64,000 nucleotides of DNA from Aquimixticola soesokkakensis (GTDB lineage: Bacteria > Pseudomonadota > Alphaproteobacteria > Rhodobacterales > Rhodobacteraceae). The first letter of the stretch is position 1. Every line of letters starts with the position of its first letter. The stretch lies in contig NZ_FWFS01000003.1 of assembly GCF_900172375.1 (NCBI RefSeq), positions 62,001-126,000 on the forward strand, read 5' to 3'. Under the pieces are notes generated by a model. The model had not been told where the DNA came from. It did no database searches and was given only the letters and a program-made list of their open reading frames with translations. Below are positions 27,405 through 36,377 of this stretch, piece by piece. A program made the position numbers and the translations under genes.

Positions 27405-28688
27405 TCAATGCACCGCTTTGCGCATCCGGCGCAAGCCAAGCCACACCGCAAGCACCACAAAGGGCGTGAGGCCCGCCATGGCCAGACCTTTGCTCAGCCC
27501 CAGCGGCTCAACCAGCGGGTAGGTCAGATATCCCAGCAAATTCAAGGCGTAATAGCTTATCGCGACCACGGACAGCCCCTCGACGGTTTCTTGAAGCTGC
27601 AATTGCAGATCAGCACGGCGATCCATTGAGGCCAGCAAGGCCTGGTTTTGCGCCTGCCGCGCCACATCGACCTTGGTGCGCAAAAGATCGGCAGCCCGTG
27701 CGGCGCGCTGCGCCAGAGAGGCAAGTTGCGCGTTGGTCGAGGTCACCGTGCGCATCGCCGGATCGTAGCGGCGCAGCATGAATTCGCCAAAGGTCTGCCG
27801 CCCCAAAAACCGCGCCTCCTGCAAAACCTCGATCCGCTGGGTGACGATGGCCTCATAGGCGCCTGTCGCGCCAAAGCGAAAGCTTGATTTCGTGACCAGC
27901 TTTTCGATTTGCGCCGAGAGCGCCAGCAGATCCGCCAGCGCATCCGCCTCGCCCACGGTGTCGGGGGCAGTCATCAGGTCGATCAAGGCCGCAAGTTCAC
28001 CTTCGATTTTTGCCATTTCGAGGTGGGTTTTGCGCGCCTGCACAAGCCCCAGCATTGACATGGTTTTATAGGTCTCGATCTCGCAGAGCCGCTGGACAAC
28101 GCGCCCGATGCGGTTCGCGCCGGTCTGCGCGTCGGGAAAAACGGCAAAGCGGGTGTGCCCCGCCGTATCGAGGCGAAAATCCGACGCGATGACCAACGCG
28201 CCCTCAAGGACTTCGGACACGGCAAGGCTTTCGCTTTCGAACCACTGGTCGATTTGATCGGCCATGCGGTTCTTATCCGGTTCGATGTCGATCCGCAGAT
28301 GGGCAGACGCGATCCTCTGTCCCGGCGCTGTCGCAAGCCAATCCTCTGGAAACACTTCGAAATCACGCGCATCAAAGGAGCGTTGCGATTTTCCCGACAG
28401 CGTCACCATATAGGTCACAAACTCTGTGTGGCTTTCCCATTTCAAATGATAGGTGCCGATTTGACCGGACCAATGGGTGGCCTCGATCGGGGGCGGCGTT
28501 GCGCCAAAACGGGTCAAGAGCGCCACAAGATGGGCGTGATCAAGCGCGCGATCGCGCCGCGCCGCATCGCCGCTGGCCCGCAACGCAAGATAGACCGCGC
28601 GCGCGGGCGCCGCAATTTTGGGAAACGGGCGCGCATGCAATTCATTGGCAAGCGCATAGCGGCGCGGGTGGTCGTCAATCGGGGTCAT
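27405..28688 (-). CDS. DUF3422 family membrane-associated protein
   Basis: A 427-aa protein matching the DUF3422 family, whose function is unknown. The N-terminus DHPRRYALANELHARPFP is the family hallmark. The C-terminal 60 residues hold two hydrophobic helices (AISYYALNLLGYLTYPLV and KGLAMAGLTPFVVLAVWLGL), so the soluble part is probably anchored in the inner membrane. The middle, about 270-360, is predicted helical or coiled. I chose ATG 28688 over an upstream frame extension to 28733. There is no operon partner: a 145-base gap to pepN and an 80-base gap to the amidohydrolase. Confidence 0.85.
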   Translation of the reverse strand: MTPIDDHPRRYALANELHARPFPKIAAPARAVYLALRASGDAARRDRALDHAHLVALLTRFGATPPPIEATHWSGQIGTYHLKWESHTEFVTYMVTLSGKSQRSFDARDFEVFPEDWLATAPGQRIASAHLRIDIEPDKNRMADQIDQWFESESLAVSEVLEGALVIASDFRLDTAGHTRFAVFPDAQTGANRIGRVVQRLCEIETYKTMSMLGLVQARKTHLEMAKIEGELAALIDLMTAPDTVGEADALADLLALSAQIEKLVTKSSFRFGATGAYEAIVTQRIEVLQEARFLGRQTFGEFMLRRYDPAMRTVTSTNAQLASLAQRAARAADLLRTKVDVARQAQNQALLASMDRRADLQLQLQETVEGLSVVAISYYALNLLGYLTYPLVEPLGLSKGLAMAGLTPFVVLAVWLGLRRMRKAVH

Positions 28689-28776
28689 CAGGCCAAGTCC
28701 ACAAGAAGCAATTGTCGGGACAATAGGCTGCAAACCGGCGCGTGAAAAGTGAACTTATGTATTATTTTCAAACTCT

Positions 28777-28818
28777 TGCCGGAATACTTCGGCATACCGC
28801 CCTGCCCGCTACGGGCAG
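28777..28818 (-). terminator. Two small hairpins after pepN
   Basis: CTGCCC/GGGCAG (28802-28818, loop of five) lies 16 bases past the pepN stop on the minus strand, and TGCCG/CGGCA (28777-28794) follows. There is no T-run, so intrinsic termination is doubtful. The rest of 28689-28833 would hold the DUF3422 promoter; nothing convincing is seen. Confidence 0.3.
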
Positions 28819-28833
28819 AGCGGCCTTGGCGTC

Positions 28834-31401
28834 TCAGTCCCCCAGAATGCGGGTGACCATTTCGGTGGTATCGCGGCTCAGGTCCGGTTTGGCCAAAATA
28901 CGCATAAGCTGGTCGCGGATCATGGATTGGCGATCCCCGTCATAGCGCCGCCAGGTTTCAAAAGCGGTGCACAGGCGCGCCGTGGTCTGCGGGTTCAGGC
29001 TATCGAGGTCGATCAACGCATCCGCCAGCAGCTTGTAGCCACCCCCGTCGGGCGCATGGAACCCTGCGTGGTTTGCGGCCAATGCCCCGAAAACAGCGCG
29101 AAAGCGGTTGGGGTTTTTGGCATTGAAATCGGCATGTTGCGTCAGCTTTGCCACGATTTGCGCCGCTTCGAGTGGCGCGGCAGTTGCGACCTGCATCATG
29201 AACCATTTGTCCATCACAAGCCGGTCGTGAAACCACTGCGCGTAAAAGCTTGCAAGCTCTTCCTCTCCCTTGCCTGCGCCCAAAAGCGCCAGCAGGCTGC
29301 CCGCTTGCTCGGTCATATTATCGGCGCTTTCAAAGAGGCCCTGGGCGGCTTTCCCGGCGTCAATCAGGCTTAGCAGCGACAGAACCGACATGCGCAAAGA
29401 CCGCTTGCCCGACCCGTCGGCATCCGGTTTGAACGTGCCCGCATCAAGCTGCGCGAACAGGTCGGGCAGGACATCGGCAAAATGATGTGCCAGAGCGTGG
29501 CGCAAGGCCTCGCGCGCCTCGTAGATTGCCATCGGATCGGGCGTCTGCCCCGCATCAAACAGCGTTTGAGCCAGATCATCTTGCGACGGCAGTCCAAGGG
29601 TCAGCGCGCGAAACGCCGGATCAAGACTGTCATCCGTGAGCACCGCTTTGAGCGCGTCCAGATAATCGCCAGCGGGGGCTTCGTTGCGCGTGATCATGGC
29701 GATCAACGTGTCCTTGGCAAGCATCCGCCCCATTTCCCATTTGTTGAACGGGTCGGTGTCATGGGCCAAAAGGAAGGCGCGGGTGGTCGCGTCGATGTCG
29801 CGGGTCAGGATCACCGGTGCCGAGAAGTCCCGCAAGATCGAGGCGGTCGGGCGCGCCGCCAGTCCCGAAAAGGTAAAGCTCTGGCTGGCCTGTGTCATTT
29901 CCAGAACCGTGGTGGGCAGGACTTCGGTCCCGTCCGCCGCGATCAGGCCGACAGCGATGGGCAACACCTGCGGCTTCTTCACGGCCTGTCCCGGCGTTGG
30001 CGGGGTCTCCTGAGTGAAGGTGAGGGTAAAACTGTCACCTGAAAACGCTTCGGTGACACTCAGGCGCGGCGTTCCGGCCTGGCTGTACCATTGTTGGAAT
30101 TGTGCAAGGTCACGCCCCGTCACCTGCGCAAAACAGGCCAGCCAATCCTCGATCGTGACGGCCTGCCCGTCAAAGCGGTCAAAGTAAAGCGCACAGCCCG
30201 CGTAATAGGCTTCGTCGCCCACGAGGCGGCGCAGCATCCCGATGATTTCCGCGCCTTTTTCATAGACGGTCGCGGTGTAGAAATTGTTGATTTCCACAAA
30301 GCTTTCGGGGCGCACCGGATGGGCAAGCGGCCCGTTGTCCTCGCGAAACTGGCGGGCGCGCAATTGCAGAACTTCTTCAATCCTTTTAACCGGATGGCTG
30401 CGCATATCGCCTGAGAACATCTGATCGCGGTAAACCGTCAGCCCCTCTTTCAGGCAGAGCTGGAACCAGTCGCGACAGGTGATGCGATTGCCCGTCCAGT
30501 TGTGGAAATATTCATGGGCGATGATGCCCTCGACCCGCTCGAATGTCGCATCCGTCGAGGTTTCCGGCGAGGCCAGCACACAAGAGGAGTTAAAGATGTT
30601 CAGCCCCTTGTTCTCCATTGCGCCCATGTTGAAGTCGTCAACAGCGACAATGTTGAAAATGTCCAAGTCATATTCGCGCCCGTAGACCTCTTCGTCCCAT
30701 GTCATCGAGGCTTTCAATGCCGCCATGCCAAAGGCGCATTTGTCCTCGTCGCCCTTGCGCACATAGATGTTCAGATCGACCTCTTTGCCCGACATCGTGG
30801 TAAAAGAGTCGTTATGCGCGATCAGGTCTCCGGCCACCAAAGCGAACAGATAGGCGGGTTTTTTCCACGGATCGTGCCATTCGGCCCAGCCCTTGCCCGA
30901 TGCCACCGGATTGCCGTTGGACAAAAGCACAGGCAGCTCGGATTCGACGCGCACGGTGAAAACGCCCATCACATCGGGACGGTCGGGGTAATAGGTGATC
31001 TTGCGAAACCCTTCCGCCTCGCATTGGGTGCAATACATGCCGCTCGACATATAAAGCCCCTCAAGCGCCGTGTTGGTTTGGGGCGAAATTTCCACTTCCG
31101 CTTCGAACGTAAAGGCGCCGCTTGGCAGATCCGCTTGCGCAACGGTCAGATGCGTGTCGGTGACGGCGTATTCGACGCTCTCGCCGTCGATGCGCAGCGA
31201 CAGCAGGGTCAGTTGTTCGCCGTTGAGCACCAGATCACCGGGATTTTCCGCATTGGGAACAAAGGCGATGCGCGACAGCACCCGCGTTGCCTGCGGCGCA
31301 AGGGTAAAGGTCAAATGGACCGTGTCGACCCAATGATGGGGGGCGGCGTAATCTTTGAGATAAATGGTCTGCGGGGCCGTGGGGGCGCTTGCGTCTTTCA
31401 T
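28834..31401 (-). CDS. pepN: Aminopeptidase N
   Basis: Cytosolic zinc M1 aminopeptidase (855 aa) that removes N-terminal residues from peptides. The substrate-amine motif GAMEN is at residues 260-264. The zinc motif HEYFH-x18-E has His296, His300 and Glu319 (KEGLTVYRDQ). The N-terminal beta domain, catalytic domain, Ig-like domain and C-terminal helical solenoid are all of the expected length for the E. coli PepN type. ATG 31401 has AAAGG upstream. An in-frame extension to 31437 has no support. Confidence 0.96.
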   Translation of the reverse strand: MKDASAPTAPQTIYLKDYAAPHHWVDTVHLTFTLAPQATRVLSRIAFVPNAENPGDLVLNGEQLTLLSLRIDGESVEYAVTDTHLTVAQADLPSGAFTFEAEVEISPQTNTALEGLYMSSGMYCTQCEAEGFRKITYYPDRPDVMGVFTVRVESELPVLLSNGNPVASGKGWAEWHDPWKKPAYLFALVAGDLIAHNDSFTTMSGKEVDLNIYVRKGDEDKCAFGMAALKASMTWDEEVYGREYDLDIFNIVAVDDFNMGAMENKGLNIFNSSCVLASPETSTDATFERVEGIIAHEYFHNWTGNRITCRDWFQLCLKEGLTVYRDQMFSGDMRSHPVKRIEEVLQLRARQFREDNGPLAHPVRPESFVEINNFYTATVYEKGAEIIGMLRRLVGDEAYYAGCALYFDRFDGQAVTIEDWLACFAQVTGRDLAQFQQWYSQAGTPRLSVTEAFSGDSFTLTFTQETPPTPGQAVKKPQVLPIAVGLIAADGTEVLPTTVLEMTQASQSFTFSGLAARPTASILRDFSAPVILTRDIDATTRAFLLAHDTDPFNKWEMGRMLAKDTLIAMITRNEAPAGDYLDALKAVLTDDSLDPAFRALTLGLPSQDDLAQTLFDAGQTPDPMAIYEAREALRHALAHHFADVLPDLFAQLDAGTFKPDADGSGKRSLRMSVLSLLSLIDAGKAAQGLFESADNMTEQAGSLLALLGAGKGEEELASFYAQWFHDRLVMDKWFMMQVATAAPLEAAQIVAKLTQHADFNAKNPNRFRAVFGALAANHAGFHAPDGGGYKLLADALIDLDSLNPQTTARLCTAFETWRRYDGDRQSMIRDQLMRILAKPDLSRDTTEMVTRILGD

Positions 31402-31545
31402 GGGAGCCTTTCGGGTGGTCCAGATCGCCGGTGTCAAACGACATCTTTATGTCGAAAACTTTTGAACCGGATGCTGGCTGAAACGTTAGCCCTGTGATCG
31501 CGCCTTCACAACCGGAGGCCGTAAAAGAGATGAGGAAATGGGACC

Positions 31546-31863
31546 ATGTCTGCGCCAAACACGAATATCGAAACTCAGGAACGCCGTCACAAAGGCCCGC
31601 TGGTCGGCATGGCGATTGGCATCGCATTTGTTGCTGTGATCACGCTTGTCTACATTTTTGCCTTCAGCAGTTCGCAGCCGCAGGACGGGGCGGAATTTGT
31701 CCCCGCATCCACCGAGCAGACCGAAAGCTTTATCATGGAGGACGCGCCTGCCAGCGATACCGAAACGCTGTCTCCCGAAGCCAGCGCCGCCGACAGCGGG
31801 ATTGCCCAGGGCTCGGATGTGCAAATCCAAACGGACGCCGAACAAATCGAAGCGACCCAGTAA
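31546..31863 (+). CDS. Small single-pass membrane protein of unknown function
   Basis: A 105-aa protein with a basic N-terminus (QERRHKG), one membrane helix (about residues 18-41) and an acidic, Ser/Ala/Glu-rich C-terminal tail of about 60 residues with no predicted fold. The tail would lie in the periplasm. A GAGG precedes ATG 31546 by about nine bases, and a strong intrinsic terminator follows at 31912, so this is a monocistronic unit divergent from pepN. I do not recognise a family. Confidence 0.75.
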   Translation: MSAPNTNIETQERRHKGPLVGMAIGIAFVAVITLVYIFAFSSSQPQDGAEFVPASTEQTESFIMEDAPASDTETLSPEASAADSGIAQGSDVQIQTDAEQIEATQ

Positions 31864-31911
31864 CACGCGCACCGCACCAGCCGCACCAAAATCCGCTACC
31901 CCGCGGCTATC

Positions 31912-31941
31912 AGGCGGCCGTCCCCTCGGCCGCCTCTTTTT
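31912..31941 (+). terminator. Intrinsic terminator after the small membrane-protein gene
   Basis: A perfect 9-bp stem AGGCGGCCG/CGGCCGCCT with a six-base loop is followed by CTTTTT. It lies 50 bases after the stop at 31863 and just ahead of the convergent SRPBCC gene. It has the T-run only on the plus strand. Confidence 0.85.
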
Positions 31942-31950
31942 GTCACACGT

Positions 31951-32457
31951 TTAACGCGACAGGCTTTGTGCGTAGTCTTCCAGTTGATCCGCAACGGCGC
32001 CCCAGCCGTCGAAAAAGCCCATGTCGCGGTGCTGAACTTTTGCCTCGCCCGTGAGGTGGCGGGCGGTGGCGCTGTAGCGCGTTGTGCCATCACCGAGATC
32101 CTCGAAGGTCACGATCGCGGTCATGAACGGCGTGGGGTTTGGCAGCCAGCCTTCGGTGTAGGCGTCTGTAAAGACAATCTTTTTGTCCTGAACCACCTCA
32201 AGATACACCCCGTTGTTTTCCATCACGGTGCCGCCGACATCAAAGGTGGTATTGCATTTGCCGCCCGCGCGCGGATCCAGATCGCAATGGGTCACCCGAT
32301 TGGGCTTGGGCACAAACCACGCCTTGAGATGCTCAGGCGTCGTCCAGCAGGAAAACAGCACCGCCGCGGGCGCGTTCAGCACCCGTGAAAACCCCAGGTC
32401 GCGCTCGTTTTCGAAGCGCTCGGTTCCAGACTGATCTTGCCCTATCGGCGCGCTCAT
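31951..32457 (-). CDS. SRPBCC / AHSA1-type domain protein
   Basis: A 168-aa protein with the helix-grip fold of the activator-of-Hsp90-like (AHSA1) group. RVLNAPAAVLFSCWTTPEHLKAWF (about 27-50) and the C-terminal GFFDGWGAVADQLEDYAQSL helix are characteristic. The fold has a hydrophobic ligand cavity; the ligand is unknown. ATG 32457 has a perfect AAGGAGGT four bases upstream, which decides the start against an in-frame extension to 32526. It stands alone between the terminator at 31912 and the divergent GlcG-like gene. Confidence 0.85.
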   Translation of the reverse strand: MSAPIGQDQSGTERFENERDLGFSRVLNAPAAVLFSCWTTPEHLKAWFVPKPNRVTHCDLDPRAGGKCNTTFDVGGTVMENNGVYLEVVQDKKIVFTDAYTEGWLPNPTPFMTAIVTFEDLGDGTTRYSATARHLTGEAKVQHRDMGFFDGWGAVADQLEDYAQSLSR

Positions 32458-32589
32458 GGCGACCTCCTTGTGACGGTGTTCAAGCGGGCAACACGCCCCT
32501 GACCCGACCAGTTTTGCAGATTTCACTTGAGCCGCGCAACCCGCACTGCGATGTCTTGCGCAGACCCTTTCCCTTTCGTGAGGCCGGAC

Positions 32590-33018
32590 ATGACCGACAT
32601 TTCGCTAACCGTTGCCCAAGCCATCGTCGCCCACTCCATCGCTTACGGCGCCGAGCGCGGCTGGAACCCGCTTTCGACGGTCGTTGTGGATGCGGGCGGC
32701 CATGCGATTGCCTTTGCGCGCGGGGATCTCGCGCCTCCCGGACGGCTGGAACTGGCCATCGGCAAGGCGAAAATGGCGGTCATGCTGGGCATGGGCGGCA
32801 CGGAAATTGGCGAGAAAGCTGAACTTCGGCCCGCGTTTTTCACCTCCCTTGCCCAGGCTTATGGTCCCTTCGCCCTTCCCGGCCAGGGGGGCGGCCTGAT
32901 CAAGGACGCATCGGGGCGCGTGATCGGTGGCATTGGCGTCACCGGCGCAACCTCGCAGCAGGACGCCGAAGCCGCGACCTTTGCCATCACCGCCTGCGGA
33001 TTTACGGCTGAAATCTAG
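32590..33018 (+). CDS. GlcG/HbpS family heme-binding-like protein
   Basis: A 142-aa single-domain protein of the GlcG/HbpS (PduO C-terminal-like) family. The conserved stretches are VVVDAGGHAIAFAR (about 30-43), GKAKMAVMLGM and the C-terminal GGGLIKDASGRVIGGIGVTG. Members bind heme or cobalamin-like ligands or act as small accessory proteins; the role here is unknown. ATG 32590 has GAGG about six bases upstream; the frame is open back to 32527 without support. There is no glycolate oxidase gene nearby. Confidence 0.82.
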   Translation: MTDISLTVAQAIVAHSIAYGAERGWNPLSTVVVDAGGHAIAFARGDLAPPGRLELAIGKAKMAVMLGMGGTEIGEKAELRPAFFTSLAQAYGPFALPGQGGGLIKDASGRVIGGIGVTGATSQQDAEAATFAITACGFTAEI

Positions 33019-33128
33019 GCAAATGCCGCAAGGTTAGGCCGCGCGCGCGCTAGTTTTGGCCCCCAGCCCTGTTTTTCCCGCCCTATCCGGCCTATAAATA
33101 CCCTATTCAGTAGAGAAGGACCGCTCAG

Positions 33129-33914
33129 GTGGCACGACCCGTTGTCGGAATTATCGGAAATCATCACACGATTGATGGCGCTTACGAAATTCACGGAGGC
33201 GGGTTGATGAACTCGCAGGCCATTTCGCAGGTGAGCGACTGCACCCCGCTTTTGGTGCCCGCCGACCCGCGTCTGGTGCGTGTTGAAGACCTGCTGGAGG
33301 CCTGCGACGGCTTTTTGTTTACCGGCGGGCGCCCCAATGTCCACCCCGAGGAATACGGTGAGGCAGAGACCAAGGCGCACGGTTTCTTTGACCGCAGCCG
33401 CGACGCCATCGCCCTGCCCCTGATCCGCGCCTGTGTGGAGCGTGGCCAGCCGATCCTGGGCATTTGTCGCGGCTTTCAGGAGGTGAATGTGGCGATGGGC
33501 GGCACGCTCTATCCCGAAATTCGCGACCTTCCGGGCCGGATGAACCACCGCATGCCCCCCGATGGATCCATCGAGGAAAAATTCGCCCTGCGCCATAAGG
33601 TGACACTTGCGCAGGGGGGTGTATTTGCCAAACTTTTTGGCGCGCAAGAGGTCATGACCAACACCCTGCACGGTCAGGGAATAAAGGAGGCCGGCGCGCG
33701 GATCGTCGTCGAAGGATACGCGCCCGACGGCACGCCCGAAGCGATCTACGTGCAGGGCGCGCGCGGGTTCACGCTGGCCGTTCAATGGCATCCCGAATGG
33801 AATGCCGCCAACGATCCCGTGTCGCGCCCCTTGTTTGTCGCCTTTGGCAAGGCAGTGCAGGACTATGCCACAAGGCGCAGTCCGCCCAGCGCACAGGCCG
33901 ACAAGGTCGCCTAA
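33129..33914 (+). CDS. Gamma-glutamyl-gamma-aminobutyrate hydrolase-like class I amidotransferase
   Basis: A 261-aa stand-alone glutamine-amidotransferase-fold hydrolase of the PuuD group, which cleaves gamma-glutamyl amides. The nucleophile is Cys113 in GICRGFQ, and the partner dyad is His221 and Glu223 in VQWHPEW. GGRPNVHPEEY at 67-77 is the family signature. The start is GTG 33129 with AAGGA eight bases upstream; an ATG is not available before the fold. Its stop overlaps the convergent GNAT gene by three bases. No putrescine-utilisation partners are adjacent. Confidence 0.86.
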   Translation: MARPVVGIIGNHHTIDGAYEIHGGGLMNSQAISQVSDCTPLLVPADPRLVRVEDLLEACDGFLFTGGRPNVHPEEYGEAETKAHGFFDRSRDAIALPLIRACVERGQPILGICRGFQEVNVAMGGTLYPEIRDLPGRMNHRMPPDGSIEEKFALRHKVTLAQGGVFAKLFGAQEVMTNTLHGQGIKEAGARIVVEGYAPDGTPEAIYVQGARGFTLAVQWHPEWNAANDPVSRPLFVAFGKAVQDYATRRSPPSAQADKVA

Positions 33915-34375
33915 AGCCGTTTTTCCATCCTGAAATTTGTCAGCGCCACGCCATTGCGGATCACGCTTTGGCGCGCTGTGACCTGCCAGTCGCGCTTTTC
34001 AAAGAACCGGCGCGCGAGATGGCTTGCTTGCGTGTCGAGCTGGCGCAGCCCCGCCCGTTGCGCACAGGCAACGGCAGCGCAATAGAGCTGACCTGCAAGC
34101 CCGCTTCGGCGCTGTTCGGGCAAGACATAGAGAAAGTCGATATGCCCGTCGCGTCCGAGGGTTAAAAAACCTTCGACCCCGCGCAAGCCCTTGGCAACAA
34201 AGGTCCACTGGCGCGACAGCCGCGCCTCCCAGACATCGCTCGCCACGTCCTCCCCTGCCCAGGCGGCACGTTCGGCAGCGGTGTAATGGGGTGCCGTGCC
34301 CAAATGCACCGCCCGCAAGAACACGCGCTGACAGGCCGCCGCATCCCTGCGATGAAAAGTTCGGATTCGCATCAT
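33911..34375 (-). CDS. GNAT family N-acetyltransferase
   Basis: A 154-aa GNAT-fold acyltransferase that uses an acyl-CoA donor. The acetyl-CoA loop is in LPEQRRSGLAGQLY, preceded by beta-strand DFLYVLP. The N-terminus MRIRTFHRRDAAACQRVFLRAV is the usual first strand and helix. A double Met at 34375/34372 is the likely start; an ATG at 34444 would add 23 unconserved residues. No clear ribosome-binding site is seen for any of them. The acceptor is unknown. Confidence 0.8.
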   Translation of the reverse strand: MMRIRTFHRRDAAACQRVFLRAVHLGTAPHYTAAERAAWAGEDVASDVWEARLSRQWTFVAKGLRGVEGFLTLGRDGHIDFLYVLPEQRRSGLAGQLYCAAVACAQRAGLRQLDTQASHLARRFFEKRDWQVTARQSVIRNGVALTNFRMEKRL

Positions 34376-34457
34376 CGCGCAGTTTTGCGCCGCGATTTTG
34401 CGTTGCGCAAGGCCGTGGCGCGCATCAAAAGCCGGCAGGACCATGAGTGCACTGCAA

Positions 34458-34472
34458 TTAACACCGTGTTAA
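34458..34472. promoter_or_regulatory. TTAA-N7-TTAA palindrome, CtrA-box-like
   Basis: TTAACACCGTGTTAA is a perfect palindrome around a central C and fits exactly the TTAA-N7-TTAA pattern of CtrA sites known in alphaproteobacteria. It lies 83 bases upstream of the likely GNAT start (14 bases upstream of the alternative ATG) and 316 bases before pntA. Binding is inferred from pattern only. Confidence 0.4.
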
Positions 34473-34659
34473 CGCCAACATTGCGGTTTTTTAGATCGTG
34501 GTGCATTTACCCTGGCGGCAACCTGGGTTTATGGTTCGCAAGTTTGCGCGGGGTCGCCCCATCGGGTGCCCTGTCGCACGCGTGTTGCACAGAGGTTTCA
34601 TGCTGTCGGGCGTCGATGTGATGTCGCACTTTGGAATGTGTTGTGAGTTCACGCTGCAG

Positions 34660-34687
34660 TTGCTAACAATCGACTGCGCAATAAAAT
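34660..34687 (+). promoter_or_regulatory. Predicted promoter of pntAB
   Basis: TTGCTA (34660-34665), a 16-base spacer and TAAAAT (34682-34687) give a plausible sigma-70-type promoter about 100 bases upstream of the TTG start of pntA. Sequence match only. Confidence 0.4.
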
Positions 34688-34787
34688 TGCTCGCACACGG
34701 GCAGACCGGAAATGACGATGCGGTATCCTCAGCGAGGGCCGCGGTAAACGCAGGGCCAACCTGCGCCTAGGGGAAGAGGACCAAAAA

Positions 34788-36362
34788 TTGAAGATCGGGG
34801 TTCCGAAGGAAATTTTCGAGGGGGAAGCACGCGTTGCCATGACCCCCGACAGCGCGGGTCAGCTGCAAAAGCTGGGCTATGACTGTCTGATTGAAACCGG
34901 TGCAGGTGCTGCGGCTGGATTTGAAGATGCGGCCTATGAGGCTGCAGGCGTGACGGTGGTCAAAACGGCCGCTGCCCTGTTCAAAGACGCGGATGTGATC
35001 GCCAAAGTGCGCGCGCCCTCCGAGACGGAAGTCAAGCGGCTGGATAGCTCCAAGACCTTGATTTCCATGTTCAATCCAGCGGGCAACAGCGATCTGTTGG
35101 ACCTGTCCAAAGCCAAGGGCGCAAATGTCATCGCCATGGATATGGTGCCCCGCATCAGCCGTGCGCAGAAAATGGACGCGCTGTCCTCTATGGCCAATAT
35201 CGCGGGCTACCGCGCTGTCATCGAGGCGGGCAACAACTTTGGCCGCTTCTTTACCGGCCAGATCACGGCTGCGGGCAAAGTCCCCCCTGCCAAGGTTCTG
35301 GTCGTGGGCGCAGGCGTTGCGGGTCTTGCCGCCATCGGCACCGCGACCTCGCTGGGCGCGATCACCTATGCCTTCGACGTGCGCCCCGAAGTGGCCGAGC
35401 AGGTCGAATCGATGGGGGCAGAATTTGTCTACCTCGACTTCAAAGAGGAACAGCAGGACGGTGCGGCGACGGGGGGCTATGCCTCCGTGTCCAGCCCAGA
35501 ATTTCGCGAAGCACAGCTGGCCAAATTCCGCGAGCTCGCCCCCGAGATGGACATCGTGATCACCACGGCGCTCATCCCCAACCGCGAAGCCCCCGAGCTT
35601 TGGACCGAGGACATGGTTGGCGCGATGAAGCGCGGCTCGGTCATCGTGGACCTTGCGGCCGAAAAAGGCGGCAACTGCAAACAGACCGTGGCGGACCAGA
35701 AAATCGTCACCGAAAACGGTGTGACCATCATCGGTTACACCGATTTCCCCAGCCGCATGGCCGCGCAGGCCTCGACGCTTTATGCGACGAATATCCGGCA
35801 CATGATGGCCGATCTCACGCCCGAAAAGAACGGCGTGGTCAACCACAACATGGAAGACGACGTGATCCGCGGCGCGACCGTGACCCATCAGGGCGAGATC
35901 ACCTTCCCGCCGCCGCCCCCCAAAGTGAAGGCGATTGCGGCCCAAAAACCCAAGGAAAAAGCGCCCGAACTGACGGCCGAGCAAAAGCGCGCCGCCGAAG
36001 TGGCCGCCTTCAAGAAAGAGACCAAAACCCAAGTGACGCTGCTGGCGGTCGGGGCGATCCTGCTGCTTGGCGTGGGCCTTGTCGCGCCCGCGTCCTTCAT
36101 GCAGCACTTCATCGTTTTCGTGCTCTCGGTCTTCATCGGCTTCCAGGTTATCTGGAACGTGGCGCATTCGCTGCACACCCCGCTGATGGCGGTCACCAAC
36201 GCGATTTCCTCGATCATCATTCTCGGGGCGCTGATGCAGATCGGGTCGGGAAGCTGGCTTGTGGTGGTTCTGGCCGCCCTGTCGGTTTTCATGGCCGGTA
36301 TCAACATCTTCGGCGGCTTCCTCGTCACCCGGCGCATGCTCGCCATGTTCCAGAAATCGTAA
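34788..36362 (+). CDS. pntA: NAD(P) transhydrogenase subunit alpha
   Basis: Alpha subunit (524 aa) of the proton-translocating transhydrogenase, which reduces NADP+ with NADH. The N-terminal NAD(H)-binding domain has RAQKMDALSSMANIAGYRAV (125-144), which contacts nucleotide, and the Rossmann loop GAGVAGLAAIG (174-184). Residues about 420-524 form the membrane helices, so this is the undivided PntA rather than the split PntAA/PntAB of some relatives. The start is a TTG at 34788 (MKIGVPKEIFEGEARVA) with AGAGGA about nine bases upstream. pntB follows after 15 bases. Confidence 0.97.
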   Translation: MKIGVPKEIFEGEARVAMTPDSAGQLQKLGYDCLIETGAGAAAGFEDAAYEAAGVTVVKTAAALFKDADVIAKVRAPSETEVKRLDSSKTLISMFNPAGNSDLLDLSKAKGANVIAMDMVPRISRAQKMDALSSMANIAGYRAVIEAGNNFGRFFTGQITAAGKVPPAKVLVVGAGVAGLAAIGTATSLGAITYAFDVRPEVAEQVESMGAEFVYLDFKEEQQDGAATGGYASVSSPEFREAQLAKFRELAPEMDIVITTALIPNREAPELWTEDMVGAMKRGSVIVDLAAEKGGNCKQTVADQKIVTENGVTIIGYTDFPSRMAAQASTLYATNIRHMMADLTPEKNGVVNHNMEDDVIRGATVTHQGEITFPPPPPKVKAIAAQKPKEKAPELTAEQKRAAEVAAFKKETKTQVTLLAVGAILLLGVGLVAPASFMQHFIVFVLSVFIGFQVIWNVAHSLHTPLMAVTNAISSIIILGALMQIGSGSWLVVVLAALSVFMAGINIFGGFLVTRRMLAMFQKS

Positions 36363-36377
36363 GGCGGGAGAGAAAAC

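Larger units (their letters stand above)
34376..34787 (+). other. Intergenic region upstream of pntA
   Basis: A 412-base stretch between the divergent GNAT gene and pntA. It is more AT-rich than its surroundings and holds the palindromic TTAA-N7-TTAA site (34458-34472) and a promoter-like pair (34660-34687). The only sizeable frame (34498-34770) has no ribosome-binding site or family resemblance, so I treat the region as non-coding. Confidence 0.6.

Noticed and set aside
31432-31437. Perfect TTGACA on the minus strand before pepN
   Set aside because: The matching -10 position reads CCGAAA and the transcript would start almost at the pepN ATG, leaving no room for the ribosome-binding site.
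31439-31454. Inverted repeat CGACAT-N4-ATGTCG between pepN and the small membrane-protein gene
   Set aside because: Six-base arms are common by chance in 64 kb and no regulator is nearby; not strong enough to list as an operator.
34498-34770. 90-codon plus-strand frame before pntA
   Set aside because: No ribosome-binding site, overlaps the predicted pntA promoter, and composition is unlike the neighbours.
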